Assembly (NCBI GenBank): GCA_947488155.1
Contig: CANKYK010000002.1
Location: 378,001-442,000, forward strand
Reading direction: 5' to 3'
Source: an uncultured Erythrobacter sp.
Lineage (GTDB): Bacteria > Pseudomonadota > Alphaproteobacteria > Sphingomonadales > Sphingomonadaceae
DNA: 64,000 nucleotides
The position numbers were made by a program, and so were the translations under genes. The notes under the pieces are model-generated. The model saw only the letters and a list, made by a program, of their open reading frames with translations, searched no databases and had not been told where the DNA came from. Positions 63,395 through 64,000 of this stretch are shown piece after piece (position 1 is the first letter of the stretch; each line of letters starts with the position of its first letter).

Positions 63395-64000
63395 TCACTT
63401 AATCGGGCAATCCGGCGACAGGCGGAAATCGAGATAATTGTCGACTGAGGCCATCAGATCATCGGTCTCGTTCTCAAAGAAGTGGTTCGCGCGCGGGATC
63501 TCTTCGTGGTGGATCGTGATGTGCTTTTGCGTGCGCAGCTTATCGACCAGCTTCTGCACCGCGCTTGGCTGAACCACCGTGTCAGATGCGCCTTGGACAA
63601 AAATGCCGCTGGCCGGACACGGGGCTAGAAACGAAAAGTCATACATATTCGCTGGCGGTGCGACAGAGATGAACCCGCGAACTTCTGGGCGGCGCATCAG
63701 CAATTGCATGCCGATTAGCGCGCCAAAAGAATAGCCAGCAACCCAGGTGGTCTGCGCCTCTGGGTGGATCGATTGCACCCAATCCAGCGCGCTCGCCGCA
63801 TCGGACAATTCACCAATGCCGCTGTCAAAGCTGCCCTGGCTGCGGCCAACGCCGCGAAAGTTGAACCGCAAAACCGCAAAGCCGCGATCCACGAAGGTCT
63901 TGTACATCCGCTGTACAATCCGGTCGTTCATGGTGCCGCCGCCCTCTGGGTGCGGATGCAGAATCATCGCGACCGGAGCGCGCGGACGCGGTGGCGGGGA
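63395..64000 (-). CDS. Alpha/beta hydrolase (start beyond window)
   Basis: The last ~200 residues of an alpha/beta hydrolase; the frame is open to the right edge, and Met at 63967 is not a credible start since APVAMILHPHPEGGG continues upstream. It has the oxyanion HPHPEGGG, nucleophile elbow AGYSFGALIG, acid region GASDTVVQP and the His of RANHFFEN. It belongs to the small serine hydrolases related to dienelactone hydrolases; the substrate is unknown. Confidence 0.88.
   Translation of the reverse strand, partial: SPPPRPRAPVAMILHPHPEGGGTMNDRIVQRMYKTFVDRGFAVLRFNFRGVGRSQGSFDSGIGELSDAASALDWVQSIHPEAQTTWVAGYSFGALIGMQLLMRRPEVRGFISVAPPANMYDFSFLAPCPASGIFVQGASDTVVQPSAVQKLVDKLRTQKHITIHHEEIPRANHFFENETDDLMASVDNYLDFRLSPDCPIK

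Overview
The window is a 64 kb piece of an alphaproteobacterial chromosome, most likely Sphingomonadales and probably Erythrobacteraceae (Erythrobacter/Altererythrobacter type). The main reasons are the moderately high GC content, the chvI-chvG-hprK-rapZ-EIIA-HPr cluster next to pckA, the APS-type CysH with DUF2849 and DUF934 partners, hisZ near purA, a SerC-SerA pair with a structured serC leader, and many intergenic palindromes of the sphingomonad kind. No rRNA, CRISPR array, transposase or integrase gene was seen. The species was not determined.

Layout. 1-4.1 kb: the tail of a TonB-dependent receptor, then obgE, proB and an NAD-dependent epimerase. 4.2-11.4 kb: a minus-strand sulfur block with a tandem-rhodanese sulfurtransferase, a cystathionine lyase-type PLP enzyme, an MscS channel, SUMT (cobA), DUF2849, siroheme sulfite reductase, DUF934 and APS reductase. 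11.4-19.8 kb: a Pro-rich membrane protein, queF, tRNA-Thr(TGT), a TM2 protein, an RNase H-like protein, a secreted protein, rarA, a PadR regulator, a small membrane protein and a GT4 glycosyltransferase. 20-27.7 kb: serC, serA, hisZ, purA and a lipoprotein L,D-transpeptidase, with an AT-rich two-gene insertion between hisZ and purA. 27.7-35.4 kb: an ECF sigma factor with a DUF6768-like partner, a winged-helix regulator, a siroheme-synthase-like protein, lysA, an LptM-like lipoprotein, argH divergent from a TlpA-like lipoprotein, and an FAD monooxygenase.

35.5-38.8 kb is the most unusual region. An intact tRNA-Val(TAC) is followed, on its 5' side, by about 3.2 kb of AT-richer DNA that ends in a 38-bp exact copy of the 5' half of the same tRNA. 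This is the signature of site-specific integration in the anticodon loop. The segment carries an excisionase-like HTH protein, an XRE regulator, a coiled-coil/zinc-ribbon protein, an orphan 164-residue protein, a small membrane-anchored protein and a palindrome-rich noncoding stretch, but no integrase.

38.9-48.3 kb: asparaginase, a zinc-type MDR dehydrogenase, truA, fmt, recR, def, rmuC, small (lipo)proteins, an rRNA methyltransferase, HPr and EIIA. 48.3-54 kb: rapZ, a short hprK, chvG, chvI and divergent pckA. This is the conserved alphaproteobacterial sensory/PTS cluster that links envelope or acid sensing with carbon and nitrogen control. 54-64 kb: two YidB/DUF937-like proteins, a gluzincin-like TPR protein, a cNMP-binding/thioredoxin-reductase-like fusion, membrane proteins, a DUF885 peptidase-like lipoprotein, a DUF3597-like protein, a TonB-like protein and the end of an alpha/beta hydrolase.

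Between genes there are at least four families of palindromic repeats. In two of them, copies differ by compensatory changes in the stems, which points to selection on folded structure.
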